The notes under the pieces: generated by a model
Told to the model about the DNA's origin: nothing
What the model saw: only the letters and a program-made list of their open reading frames with translations
Databases searched by the model: none
Source: Bacteroidota bacterium
Lineage (GTDB): Bacteria; Bacteroidota; Rhodothermia; Rhodothermales; UBA10348
Length of the DNA: 13,501 bases
NCBI GenBank assembly: GCA_027620595.1
Contig: JAQCDI010000032.1
Span: 1-13,501, forward strand
Reading direction: 5' to 3'
Translations under genes and position numbers: made by a program
Shown: piece by piece, positions 7,445 through 13,501 of the stretch
Position numbering within the stretch: position 1 is the first letter of the stretch
Layout: each line of letters opens with the position of its first letter

Positions 7445-8380
7445 ATGAATCGCAGGGAATTTGTCCGGAACAGTGCCGTCCTGGCTGCCGGAGCAGCAGC
7501 CATACCATCGGCAGCACATGCCCGTGCTCCGAGAAGCAATGGGAGCACTAGGACCACATCCGGCGACCCGTTCAAACTCAACTATGCTCCGCATCTGGGT
7601 ATGTTTTCGGAGCATGCGGGTCCCGACCCGGTGGACCAGCTTCATTTCATGGCGGACGAGGGATTCCGTGCTTTCGAGGACAACGGCATGAAAGGGCGGG
7701 AGGTGGCCGTCCAGGAAGCCATGGCCAAGGCCATGGCCGACCGGGGTATGCAGATGGGGGTCTTCGTGGCCCATACGATCTTCTGGCGGGAGCCCAACCT
7801 GGCTTCGGGGCGCGAGGACTGGAGGGATCAGTTCCTGACCGAAATCACCGAGTCGGTCGACGTGGCCAAGCGGGTCAATGCCACCTGGATGACCGTCGTG
7901 CCGGGCCACGTGGATCTTCGAACAGACATGGGGTACCAGACAGCCAACGTCGTGGAAACCCTCCGCCGGGCGTCGGAAATCCTGGAGCCCCACGGGTTGG
8001 TCATGGTGCTTGAGCCGCTCAACCCGAGGGACCATCCAGGGCTTTTCCTGACGAAAGCAGCCCAGGCATTCCAGATCTGCCGGGCAGTGGACAGTCCGTC
8101 GTGCAAAATCCTCTTCGACATCTACCACCAGCAGATCACAGAAGGGAATCTCATCCCCAACATTGATGCTTCGTGGTCAGAAATCGGCTATTTCCAGATC
8201 GGCGACAACCCGGGACGCAAAGAGCCGACGACCGGTGAAATCAATTACCGGAACGTTTTCCGGCATATCCATGGCAAAGGATACACCGGCGTGGCGGGAA
8301 TGGAACATGGCAACGCGCAGCCCGGCAAGGAAGGCGAGCGCGCCCTGATTGATGCCTATCGCACCGTTGACGATTTCTGA
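7445..8380 (+). CDS. Tat-exported hydroxypyruvate isomerase-like TIM-barrel protein (sugar isomerase/epimerase superfamily)
   Basis: This 311-residue protein has a twin-arginine signal, MNRREFVRNSAVLAAGAAA, with likely cleavage near AHARA (24-28). The mature part follows hydroxypyruvate isomerase (Hyi) order: FEDNGM (77-82), VVPGHVD (151-157), VLEPLNP (188-194) with Glu190, LFDIYHQQITEGNL (223-236) with Asp225 and His228, FQIGDNPGRKEPTTGEINY (250-268) and GMEHGN (285-290) with Glu287. Glu190, Asp225 and Glu287 are the expected metal or catalytic acids. Because it is exported and sits behind a Gfo/Idh/MocA dehydrogenase, true hydroxypyruvate isomerisation is unlikely. An isomerase, epimerase or lyase acting on an oxidised (keto) sugar is the better inference. 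The last 25 bases overlap the convergent hexosaminidase gene. Confidence 0.92.
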   Translation: MNRREFVRNSAVLAAGAAAIPSAAHARAPRSNGSTRTTSGDPFKLNYAPHLGMFSEHAGPDPVDQLHFMADEGFRAFEDNGMKGREVAVQEAMAKAMADRGMQMGVFVAHTIFWREPNLASGREDWRDQFLTEITESVDVAKRVNATWMTVVPGHVDLRTDMGYQTANVVETLRRASEILEPHGLVMVLEPLNPRDHPGLFLTKAAQAFQICRAVDSPSCKILFDIYHQQITEGNLIPNIDASWSEIGYFQIGDNPGRKEPTTGEINYRNVFRHIHGKGYTGVAGMEHGNAQPGKEGERALIDAYRTVDDF

Positions 8381-10065
8381 TCGTCGCTGAGACGCTCCGG
8401 AATCCGATAATTGATTCCCAACCGCTCCAGGTGCTGCAGATTCAGCGCCAGGCGCTCATAGAAGGCGTCCAGGTCCCGCGCCTCGCGAGGTGACCAGACC
8501 ACTTCGGACAGTGCCATGGCACGTGGCCAGGCCATGTATTCCACGTATTCAGGGGTCGAGATGTACTCGGTCCAGACGTTGGCCTGCGCGCCCAGGATGT
8601 GTCGGGACTCCTCGATCGTCAACTCATCAGGTACTGGTTCGAACACATAGACGGTGTCCAGCGGAATGATCCGGCGGGCCCAGTTCATGGCCAGGGGTTC
8701 GGTCTGCGGATCTCCCTGATAGAAGTCAAAGTAGAGGTAGTCCGTCGGGGTCATGATCACATCGTGGCCCATCCGTGCGGCTTCTATTCCACCGATCGTG
8801 CCCCGCCACGACATGACCGTGGCGTTGGGAGCCAGTCCACCTTCGAGGATTTCGTCCCATCCCACCAGATTCTTGCCGAGGCGATTCAGGTGGGCCTCCA
8901 CACGGTGGACAAACCAGCTCTGCAGCTGGGTCTCGTCGGCCAGGCCCTCCCGGCGGATTACTGCCTGGGCCACTTCGGACGCCTCCCACTGCGTCTTGGG
9001 CACCTCATCGGCGCCGATATGGATGAACGGTCCCGGGAAGAGCTCTGCCACCTCTGACAGTACCGTCTCCACAAAAGTGAAGGTGGCCTCCGACGGGCAC
9101 ATGATATCTTCCTGGATGCCCCACGTGGTCTTGACCTCATAGGGACCGTTGTGGCACCCCAATTCCGGATACGCTGCGAGTGCGGCCCCGGTGTGTCCGG
9201 GCATGTCGATCTCGGGCACGATGGTCACGAACCGATCGGCGGCATATTGGACTACTTCCCGGATCTGCTCCTTCGTGTAGAAGCCCCCATGGGGCTTGCC
9301 GTCGCCGATATACGGGTCCAGATTCTTCTCCACCACCGTTTCCCGTCGCCACGCGCCCACTTCCGTCAGTCGCGGGTAGGCATCGATCTCGACGCGCCAT
9401 CCCTGGTCCTCGGTCAGGTGCCAGTGGAACACGTTGAATTTGTAGCGGGACATCGTATCGATGTAGCGCTTGACGAATGCCACGTCGAAGAAATGCCGTC
9501 CTACGTCGAGATGCATTCCGCGGTAGGAAAAGCGCGGGGCATCCTCGATGGTCACGTTGGGGAGCACCCAATCTGCCGAAAGGGCGGGGCCGGATCCTGA
9601 GAGTTCCGGTGGGAGCATCTGGTGCAGTGTCTGCAAGGCGTAGAATGCTCCGGCTGCATCCGAGCTTTCGATTGCCACGCCGTCTTCCGTAATCCGAAGG
9701 CGGTAGGCCTCTGCAGCAAGGTCAGGTACAAGCGCCAGGGAAATGTCTCCCTTGTCGGCCGTCACCGGCCAGCTGAATCCCGTCGGAAGACGCCAAGCCT
9801 CCGCTTGCCGCCCTGCCACAGCAGCCAGCGACGGGTCGTCCACACGGAATCCGGAATCCTCAGAAAGACGGTACGCGCCCTGGTGCCATGTGACCGAGGC
9901 AGGAACGGGAATCACTGCCAGGACAGCAGGCAACCCCGGATTGTCGCTCCCGGAACATCCCCCCATGAATACAGCGCCTCCGGTAATGACAATGGCTGCG
10001 GCGACGAGGCCGAAACGAGTCAGGAATGTAGAAAAAAGGCCATCAGAATTCGTCTTCTTCGTCAT
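8356..10065 (-). CDS. Family 20 beta-N-acetylhexosaminidase, lipoprotein
   Basis: This 569-residue GH20 enzyme removes terminal N-acetylglucosamine or N-acetylgalactosamine by substrate-assisted catalysis. The N-terminus has a charged start (MTKKTNSDG), a hydrophobic segment (19-33) and MGGC at 34-37, so Cys37 is a probable lipidation site and the enzyme is envelope-anchored. An N-terminal GH20b-like domain (about 50-175) ends with FYALQTLHQML. The catalytic barrel starts FSYRGMHLDVGRHF (179-192) and contains FHWHLTEDQGWR (213-224), PEIDMPGHTGAALAAYPELG (284-303), the catalytic pair Asp353-Glu354 in HIGADEVPKTQW (349-360), GWDEILEGG (402-410) and ANVWTEY (495-501). All key residues are present, so it should be active. 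Likely substrates are chitin oligomers, glycans or recycled peptidoglycan. Its start overlaps the end of the polymerase gene by 23 bases, and its last 25 bases overlap the TIM-barrel gene tail to tail. Confidence 0.97.
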   Translation of the reverse strand: MTKKTNSDGLFSTFLTRFGLVAAAIVITGGAVFMGGCSGSDNPGLPAVLAVIPVPASVTWHQGAYRLSEDSGFRVDDPSLAAVAGRQAEAWRLPTGFSWPVTADKGDISLALVPDLAAEAYRLRITEDGVAIESSDAAGAFYALQTLHQMLPPELSGSGPALSADWVLPNVTIEDAPRFSYRGMHLDVGRHFFDVAFVKRYIDTMSRYKFNVFHWHLTEDQGWRVEIDAYPRLTEVGAWRRETVVEKNLDPYIGDGKPHGGFYTKEQIREVVQYAADRFVTIVPEIDMPGHTGAALAAYPELGCHNGPYEVKTTWGIQEDIMCPSEATFTFVETVLSEVAELFPGPFIHIGADEVPKTQWEASEVAQAVIRREGLADETQLQSWFVHRVEAHLNRLGKNLVGWDEILEGGLAPNATVMSWRGTIGGIEAARMGHDVIMTPTDYLYFDFYQGDPQTEPLAMNWARRIIPLDTVYVFEPVPDELTIEESRHILGAQANVWTEYISTPEYVEYMAWPRAMALSEVVWSPREARDLDAFYERLALNLQHLERLGINYRIPERLSDDQKSSTVR

Positions 10066-12412
10066 CTTCGGGGAGTTGGGGGGTAAGCGAATCAGGAATG
10101 GGAAGCGTCAGGCCGCGCAGGCGGATGCCCGTTGCGTTGAATCCGAACAGGTCTTCAGGGGAAAATACGCGACGGAAGTCGCTCGGACTGAAGAACGTCT
10201 CGAAGCGGGCTGCCAACTCGTCCAGGCGGCGCAGATAGTAGGCGGTGTTTTCGTCCGGCTGTACCGGATCCCACGCTGTGGACAGGCGGGCCTGTTCGAA
10301 GGCAGGGCTGCCATGGCCCATCCCTCCGACATACCAGCTTATCCGGTCCCCTTTGCGATACGGATGTCCGTCGCCGGCATTGTGCTCCCGAGCCAACTCA
10401 TAGGCAGCACTCCGGGTGCGTTTCCCTGCATCCACATCCCGTTGGTAGATCTCGAGGCTGTCCTTCAGGGTCTCCGTACGACTGAATTCCATGGCGTGCT
10501 CCCACTTGTGGTCCGTGATGTGCTCCCTCAAGACCAGGTACAAGTCATGCAGTCCCTGGACGTCCTCGTTCAGCAACAGGGCCACCGCTTTGCGCATGAA
10601 TCGCCGGCCGAATGGCTCGATCGAGCGGGAGACCAGGGCCGAGCCCTTCATCTTGATGCTCCCGTCGAATGAGCGCAGGGCGTAATTCTTTTTCTTGTAG
10701 GACAGGATGCGCTCGAAGCGGCCGTCGAATCCGATCCGGATGCCTTCGGGCATGTGCGCATTCAGGTCCGCAATGAATCCGCGCTCGGCCTCCTCTGAAC
10801 GGATGCCGTCCGGTGGTACGAACAGCACGCCATCCGTGTCCACTTCGATGAGCGTTCCGCCCCGGTCAACGATCAGGCGCATGATGGATAGCAGCAGGTC
10901 CTGGCCGGTAGTGGCCACCCGGTCGGCCTCGGAATAGTCGTTGAAGAGGGCCCCGGAGAAGCCCAGATACCCGTAAAAGCTGTTGATGACAATCTTGTAC
11001 GAGTTCTGACGGGCATCGAGTGCGCTCCGCAATTCGGTGTCCACGGCGCTCCGCATGGCGGCCTTGGCCTCCATCCGCAGGGTGGTCAGGCGGCGCAACA
11101 GCTCCGGGAAAAGACCGAGTGCATCCCGGTCCGGGCGGATGTTGTAATTGAGCATGATGGACGGATAGAGGCTCTCCACATCGGCGTAGACCACAGGTCC
11201 GGTGATGCCGGTGAAGAAGATGTCGGTATATCCGCCGTGGGACTGGCTGCCCCACTCCGACCGGGGAAGGGATTGACGGCGTCGCAGATGCTCCCGCACG
11301 AAGAGGCTTTCGATCTTGGACGCGGGGCCCATGCGCGCCACCTGTCCGTATTCCATGGGCAGCATCTGGGTCAACCAGAAGTTCGACTCGGACAGGTGGC
11401 GCGCAAGTCGTTCCGTTTCGATCACATCGTCCTCGGCATACCGGATGAGCCGTTCCGGATCCGATACCCAGAGCTCCGGAATCCGTGCGCCGTCCACATA
11501 CGTGCGGTCGGCCGGCGCAAAGCCGAAATAGCGGCTCACTTCCTTGAGCCCGTACCCTGGCAGGTCCCGTTTCACGACATCGTAGTCCATGACCAGGAAG
11601 TACGTATCGATCACGTGCCGGCCTGTGATGTCGAGTGCCGTGAAATCAAGGCTGCGTTCGGCAAAGCGGGTCGAAGAGGCAAACGTCCGCGGCTCCGATC
11701 GATCCCGGCCGATGGCAAACGGAATACCGTGCATGGCACAGCGCCGCATCAGGTAGGGGAAGTCAAAGCGGTAGATGTTGTGTCCCTCGATCACATCCGG
11801 GTCCCGTGCCTGGATCAGCGCCACGGTTTCCTCGAGCAGCCGCTCTTCCGTCCAATCAGGTCCCCCGAGAACCTGACGCCAGCCCCGATTGTCCGAGAAG
11901 GCCACCAGGATGATCCGGTCTGCCCGCCGGTCCGCGTTGGGGAAATCCCCGCTGGCCAGGCATTCGATGTCCAGCTGCAGCCGGTGCAGGTCGTCGAAGT
12001 GCATGCCCTTGAACAGGGTTCGCCCCGACTGCATGAGGTACTGCTGGGCCGGGGAGGCAATTGTGTATACGGGGGTGGACTCCTCGGCATCGCGTGCCCG
12101 TTTCCCGATGTGGCGCACACCGTTCCAGTAATCGTGCCAGTTTCCGAAAACCACCAGTTTGCGCAGGTGCAGCCGCCCCTTCAGCTCCTGGAACCGGAAT
12201 CGGGATCGGTCGAACCCCGCGAGGAAGCGGATGTCGGACAGGAACAGGAAGGGGTAGAACGGGACTTCGGAAACCGAAACCTTCAGCCCGTCCTCCGAAC
12301 GCCGCCAGACGTGCACATGCCCACGCGCCGTGGCCCGGTCCGTGACCGGTTGGACAGCCACGATCCGTGTCGTGTCATCATGTCCGTAAAGCAGGGGGTC
12401 GGGCGAAACCAC
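10043..12412 (-). CDS. Family B DNA polymerase with 3'-5' exonuclease (Pol II-like)
   Basis: The 789-residue protein has a complete family B layout. Exonuclease motifs are LQLDIE (145-150, Asp148/Glu150), EGHNIYRFDFPYL (209-221, Asp217) and YAEDD (325-329). Polymerase motifs are YADVESLYPSIM (409-420, Asp411), KIVINSFYGYLGF (473-485) and EVDTDGVLF (523-531, Asp525/Asp527), followed by SYKKKNYAL (571-579). Motif C reads DTDG rather than the common DTDS. Length is about that of E. coli Pol II (783), so repair or translesion synthesis is the likely role; no phage genes are nearby. The tail is acidic (PEDDEEDEF). The start is uncertain: GTG 12412 directly precedes the conserved-looking PDPLLYGHDDTTRIVAV, whereas ATG 12613 would add 67 unpromising residues and overlap the divergent ABC gene. 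The hexosaminidase gene begins inside its last codons. Confidence 0.95.
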   Translation of the reverse strand: MVSPDPLLYGHDDTTRIVAVQPVTDRATARGHVHVWRRSEDGLKVSVSEVPFYPFLFLSDIRFLAGFDRSRFRFQELKGRLHLRKLVVFGNWHDYWNGVRHIGKRARDAEESTPVYTIASPAQQYLMQSGRTLFKGMHFDDLHRLQLDIECLASGDFPNADRRADRIILVAFSDNRGWRQVLGGPDWTEERLLEETVALIQARDPDVIEGHNIYRFDFPYLMRRCAMHGIPFAIGRDRSEPRTFASSTRFAERSLDFTALDITGRHVIDTYFLVMDYDVVKRDLPGYGLKEVSRYFGFAPADRTYVDGARIPELWVSDPERLIRYAEDDVIETERLARHLSESNFWLTQMLPMEYGQVARMGPASKIESLFVREHLRRRQSLPRSEWGSQSHGGYTDIFFTGITGPVVYADVESLYPSIMLNYNIRPDRDALGLFPELLRRLTTLRMEAKAAMRSAVDTELRSALDARQNSYKIVINSFYGYLGFSGALFNDYSEADRVATTGQDLLLSIMRLIVDRGGTLIEVDTDGVLFVPPDGIRSEEAERGFIADLNAHMPEGIRIGFDGRFERILSYKKKNYALRSFDGSIKMKGSALVSRSIEPFGRRFMRKAVALLLNEDVQGLHDLYLVLREHITDHKWEHAMEFSRTETLKDSLEIYQRDVDAGKRTRSAAYELAREHNAGDGHPYRKGDRISWYVGGMGHGSPAFEQARLSTAWDPVQPDENTAYYLRRLDELAARFETFFSPSDFRRVFSPEDLFGFNATGIRLRGLTLPIPDSLTPQLPEDDEEDEF

Positions 12413-12590
12413 GGCGGCGGCAGAATGGGGAATGCCTTGGAGTGTACGTGTCTTCCGGCTGCGTGTCCAATCCGTTCGGCAACCGGTGGATCGGGCGGCG
12501 GAGCCCGACGGGGCGTGCGAACCGTCCGAGAATACGCGCCTTCCTGTCACGGATCCTGGCCCGGACCGATGGCAGCGGCTATTTTGCGGT
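12413..12590. promoter_or_regulatory. Divergent intergenic region (polymerase / ABC ATPase)
   Basis: These 178 bases separate the leftward polymerase start from the rightward ABC ATPase start and should hold both promoters. On the + strand TATTTTG (12580-12586) ends four bases before the ATPase ATG at 12591. If it were a -10/-7 element the transcript would be nearly leaderless. No matching -35/-33 box is evident, and no convincing element was found for the polymerase. If the polymerase instead starts at ATG 12613 this region is partly coding. Confidence 0.3.
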
Positions 12591-13244
12591 ATGTCGACCG
12601 GAAAACCTTCCATACTTCGTACGCGCCTCGAAATCAGGCAGTTGGGTCACCGCTTCGGCCAGCGCGTACTGTTCCGCCGCGTGGACCACGTCTTCGACGG
12701 AGGTGTGACGACCGCCATCACCGGGTCCAATGGCTCGGGAAAGTCCACACTGGTGCGCATACTGGCCGGTCTGACCCGACCCACCAAGGGGGATGTCCTG
12801 CTCCAGGTGGACGGCGCCGAGGTCGATATGGAGCGTCGCCCCTTGCTGTGCGGGATGGTGGCACCGTACCTGAATGTGTACGACGGATTCTCTCCACGGG
12901 AGAACCTCGAATTCCTGGCATCGGCGCGTGGGCTCCATCATCGCGCAGAGCGCGTTGAGTCGGCCCTCGAGCGCGTGCAGCTGACCGACAGGGCCGACGA
13001 TCCGGTCGGGACCTTCTCCTCCGGGATGATCCAGCGTGTCCGTCTGGCCTGTGCCATCCTGGCGGATCCCCCGGTACTGCTGCTCGACGAACCGACGGCC
13101 ACGCTGGATGCCCGCGGTGTCGGGATTGTCCGCGCCATCGTCGAAGAAGCCAGCGGGCGGGGATGTGTGGTCATCGTGGCCACCAACGAACCGGACGAAG
13201 CGGCCGCGTGCGACCTGCAGCTCGACGTGGAGTCGTTCCGCTGA
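12591..13244 (+). CDS. ABC transporter ATP-binding protein, CcmA-like
   Basis: This 217-residue single nucleotide-binding domain has Walker A GSNGSGKST (45-53), signature TFSSGMIQRVRLA (141-153) and Walker B VLLLDEPTATLD (162-173). The size and the SSGMxQR signature match the CcmA group (haem exporter/cytochrome c maturation ATPase). Two usually conserved positions differ. The Q-loop region reads GMVAPYLNVYDGFS (88-101), with no Gln, and the switch region reads VATNEPDEA (196-204), with Asn199 where a His is normal. Both substitutions resemble what I recall of Bacteroidota CcmA-like proteins, so they need not mean inactivity. No permease (ccmB or ccmC) follows: the next gene is on the opposite strand six bases away. 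ATG 12591 starts the protein just before the first strand; the frame is open back to 12432 without family sequence. Confidence 0.9.
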   Translation: MSTGKPSILRTRLEIRQLGHRFGQRVLFRRVDHVFDGGVTTAITGSNGSGKSTLVRILAGLTRPTKGDVLLQVDGAEVDMERRPLLCGMVAPYLNVYDGFSPRENLEFLASARGLHHRAERVESALERVQLTDRADDPVGTFSSGMIQRVRLACAILADPPVLLLDEPTATLDARGVGIVRAIVEEASGRGCVVIVATNEPDEAAACDLQLDVESFR

Positions 13245-13250
13245 CAGGGT

Positions 13251-13501
13251 TCAGCGCTGCTGGAAGAGCTCGCGCCGGAAGGCCAGCGCCATGATCGCAA
13301 CGTGGGCCCCGGCGTCTTCGAGCGCCCCTGCTGCCGCATCGAGCGTGAACGGCTCCATCAGGATACAATCCACCAGGAGTACCCGGTATCCCGTTTCCAG
13401 TGGTCCGGACGCTTCAAACACGCCCCGCACATTCTTCAGTCGTCCCTCGCGGTCCAGATCGTTCTGTGCTGCGCCGAGGCGCGTTCTTCGCAGGAGATCC
13501 G
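13251..13501 (-). CDS. ComF-family phosphoribosyltransferase-like protein, C-terminal part (N-terminus beyond window)
   Basis: A frame entering from the right edge on the - strand ends at TGA 13253-13251 and gives 82 residues. LLRRTRLGAAQNDLDREGR, then LKNVRGVF, then YRVLLVD and LDAAAGALEDAGAHVAIMAL, is the order of the C-terminal half of ComF/GntX-type proteins, which belong to the type I phosphoribosyltransferase fold. Some ComF proteins take part in DNA uptake. The PRPP-binding loop is abnormal: where VDDVxTTGAT is usual, this protein reads VDCILMEPFT (13373-13344). The second acidic residue and the TTG core are gone. The reading frame is intact on both sides, so this looks like divergence, not a frameshift. 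Family placement is fairly sure; function is not. It converges on the ABC ATPase gene with six bases between stops. Confidence 0.75.
   Translation of the reverse strand, partial: DLLRRTRLGAAQNDLDREGRLKNVRGVFEASGPLETGYRVLLVDCILMEPFTLDAAAGALEDAGAHVAIMALAFRRELFQQR

Noticed and set aside
12413..12613. Polymerase start at ATG 12613
   Set aside because: The extra 67 residues resemble non-coding translation (many R, S, G) and would overlap the start of the divergent ABC gene. GTG 12412 fits better, though this is not certain.
11237..12958. A 573-codon open frame on the + strand opposite the polymerase gene
   Set aside because: It covers the polymerase gene in antisense and then the ABC gene in a wrong frame; no family motif is visible, while the polymerase and the ATPase both have full motif sets.
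1..13501. Mobile elements, CRISPR arrays, tRNA/rRNA genes and long repeats
   Set aside because: Reading both strands I saw no transposase or integrase domain, no regularly spaced repeats, no tRNA-like cloverleaf and no rRNA sequence; the gaps between genes are all under 200 bases.

Overview
The window is about 60 % GC, densely coded on both strands, and reads as a chromosomal segment of a free-living heterotroph. Several things point loosely to a Rhodothermales/Balneolales-type member of the Bacteroidota: mostly weak Shine-Dalgarno signals, a lipoprotein-type GH20 hexosaminidase, Tat-exported Gfo/Idh/MocA and sugar-isomerase-like proteins, a CcmA-like ABC ATPase with an Asn in the switch position, and a bacterial family B DNA polymerase. 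This placement is inference; no rRNA or other marker gene is present. There is no transposase, integrase, tRNA, CRISPR array or phage structural gene.

Layout, left to right. (1) 1-121: the last 20 codons of an unidentified + strand gene, closed by a near-perfect intrinsic terminator. (2) 245-2436: a + strand pair, a biotin-dependent acyl-CoA carboxylase beta subunit (methylcrotonyl-CoA-carboxylase-like) and a YdiI/MenI-type hotdog thioesterase. (3) 2479-4729: a - strand two-gene ergothioneine operon, egtB then egtD, separated by one base. (4) 4878-8380: a + strand run of a formylglycine-generating-enzyme-like exported protein, a Tat-exported Gfo/Idh/MocA oxidoreductase and a Tat-exported hydroxypyruvate-isomerase-like TIM barrel. 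(5) 8356-12412: a - strand pair, a family B DNA polymerase whose end overlaps the start of a GH20 lipoprotein beta-N-acetylhexosaminidase; the hexosaminidase end also overlaps the convergent TIM-barrel gene. (6) 12591-13244: a + strand CcmA-like ABC ATPase with no permease beside it. (7) 13251-13501: on the - strand, the C-terminal part of a ComF-family phosphoribosyltransferase-like protein, cut by the window edge.

Functionally, EgtB and EgtD together supply the methylation and the oxidative C-S bond steps of ergothioneine (thiol antioxidant) synthesis. The oxidoreductase and TIM barrel both carry twin-arginine signals and probably act together on sugars in the cell envelope, next to an envelope hexosaminidase. 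The carboxylase and thioesterase handle acyl-CoA substrates. The polymerase is most likely a repair/translesion enzyme.

No wholly new system is evident. The best leads are the exported dehydrogenase/TIM-barrel pair with its FGE-like neighbour, the ComF-like protein whose PRPP-binding loop has been replaced, and the ABC ATPase with an altered Q-loop and switch His and no permease. All non-coding gaps are under 200 bases.
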